From Candidatus Omnitrophota bacterium (GTDB lineage Bacteria; Omnitrophota; Gorgyraeia; Gorgyraeales; Gorgyraeaceae), in NCBI GenBank assembly GCA_013202925.1, contig JABMRA010000020.1, positions 1 through 6,319 of the forward strand: a DNA stretch of 6,319 nt. The letters run 5' to 3'. The notes beneath the pieces are model-generated. The model was not told where the DNA came from and did not search any database. It was given only the letters and a program-made list of their open reading frames with translations. The translations under genes were made by a program, and so were the position numbers. This document shows positions 5,725 to 6,319 of the stretch, in pieces (within the stretch, counting starts at the first letter, position 1; every line of letters begins with the position of its first letter).

Positions 5725-6319
5725 AAGGCCTATTGCAGTAATCTGTGTTTTCTTTATATCCGGCATAATCCTGGCCAGATACCTGCCCTGTTCGATCAGA
5801 TTCCTGCATCTATTCGCAGCTGTTTCGATTTTTATCCTGGCCTCTTTTATATTTTCCAGATACGAGAAGCTGTCCAATGCCTTCCTGTTTCTATCAATAA
5901 TTTTCTTTGCAGCGCTTTTATATTTAAATTCCAATATCCTCCCGAATAGCCATATCAACCGATTTTTAGGAGAGGAAGGACTCAAGGCCAGCATCATCGG
6001 TACAATAAGAGGGCCTGCCCTTACACGAAGGCCGTATTTTGGCAAGATAAATTCAACATATCTGTTCGAGATCGAGGCGATAAAGCAACAAGCAACAAGC
6101 GACAAGAGACAAGGAGGCGCGTGGGTTAACGTAGAGGGATTTGCGCAGATCAGGATACAGACGGAAAGGGATTATGTATATGGGGATAGATTGCTTGTGA
6201 GAGGGGCGATTCGGAAACCTGATAGCGTAGCTGCAAAGCTTGCTTTGCCTACAGGTGCCTTGGGCAGAGCAAGCTCTGCGGCTACACAACGTAAAAAGCG
6301 CAGTTTTAACTACCGTGAA
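5717..6319 (+). CDS. comEC: ComEC DNA-uptake channel, N-terminal part (partial)
   Basis: An open frame of 201 codons starts at GTG 5717, overlaps the end of comEA by 8 bases and runs off the window. The N-terminus (MNKRPIAVICVFFISG) and three membrane segments (about 5-22, 27-45, 54-72) are followed by a soluble region with YGDRLLVRG (155-163), RKP and FNYRE. This is the pattern of the extracytoplasmic N-terminal domain of ComEC (DUF4131 type). ComEC forms the inner-membrane channel for single-stranded DNA during transformation. The channel core and any C-terminal nuclease-like domain lie outside the window. Two stretches look like translated repeats, about residues 123-134 and 171-191. The frame continues through both into FNYRE, so the gene is not obviously broken here. 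No ATG is available near the start, and GTG best fits the N-terminus. Confidence 0.87.
   Translation, partial: MNKRPIAVICVFFISGIILARYLPCSIRFLHLFAAVSIFILASFIFSRYEKLSNAFLFLSIIFFAALLYLNSNILPNSHINRFLGEEGLKASIIGTIRGPALTRRPYFGKINSTYLFEIEAIKQQATSDKRQGGAWVNVEGFAQIRIQTERDYVYGDRLLVRGAIRKPDSVAAKLALPTGALGRASSAATQRKKRSFNYRE
6084..6114 (+). repeat. Tandem AGCRACA heptamers inside comEC
   Basis: Four adjacent 7-base units: AGCAACA (6084-6090), AGCAACA (6091-6097), AGCGACA (6098-6104) and AGAGACA (6105-6111), then AGG. They are read as KQQATSDKRQGG. The unit AGCGACA also occurs at the edges of both leuS repeats, in the same phase relative to the QATSD/QATGD peptide. Confidence 0.8.
6227..6285. repeat. Inverted pair of small palindromes inside comEC
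   Basis: Copy 1 (6227-6248) has the hairpin GCAAAGC-TT-GCTTTGC. Copy 2 (6264-6285) is the same element inverted, with hairpin GCAGAGC-AA-GCTCTGC. In a common orientation both begin GTAGC and agree at 19 of 22 positions. Two of the three differences form one compensated base pair. The whole 59-base block is therefore also a large imperfect palindrome. It is translated as roughly VAAKLALPTGALGRASSAATQ. Confidence 0.85.

Overview
The window looks like bacterial chromosome from a lineage whose genome carries many small hairpin repeats. It starts in a tRNA cluster and runs into a tightly packed plus-strand operon of six genes. The outer-membrane-type lipoprotein points to a diderm. The gene set, frequent ATA isoleucine codons and repeat style remind me of candidate phyla such as Omnitrophota, but that is a weak impression that only a protein search could test.

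Region 1-333 is RNA and repeat territory. The window opens on the last 16 bases of a tRNA, most likely tRNA-Leu. A complete tRNA-Ala(GGC) lies at 150-223. Around them sit several hairpins. Two 31-base copies of one hairpin element abut the tRNA-Ala on both sides in inverted orientation, and they differ almost only by compensatory base-pair changes. Two further hairpins, at 43-83 and 258-286, share an 11-base loop but have unrelated stems.

Region 334-6319 is the operon: leuS (leucyl-tRNA synthetase), a secreted HExxH metallopeptidase-like protein, a small lipoprotein with a BamE/SmpA-like motif, a secreted protein of unknown function with a proline-rich linker, comEA (helix-hairpin-helix DNA receptor) and the start of comEC (DNA-uptake channel), which runs off the window. 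Three junctions overlap by 4 to 8 bases, one gap is 11 bases, and the only larger gap (54 bases) is a short repeat followed by a strong Shine-Dalgarno site. The last two genes form the inner-membrane step of natural transformation. The three exported proteins before them may be envelope accessories of that process or simply co-transcribed.

The most notable feature is repeats inside reading frames. leuS contains two nearly identical 47-base repeat copies (46 of 47 bases match) read in different frames. comEC contains a tandem AGCRACA heptamer and an inverted pair of palindromes. All four are translated without breaking the host gene, much like the palindromic elements known from Rickettsia genes.
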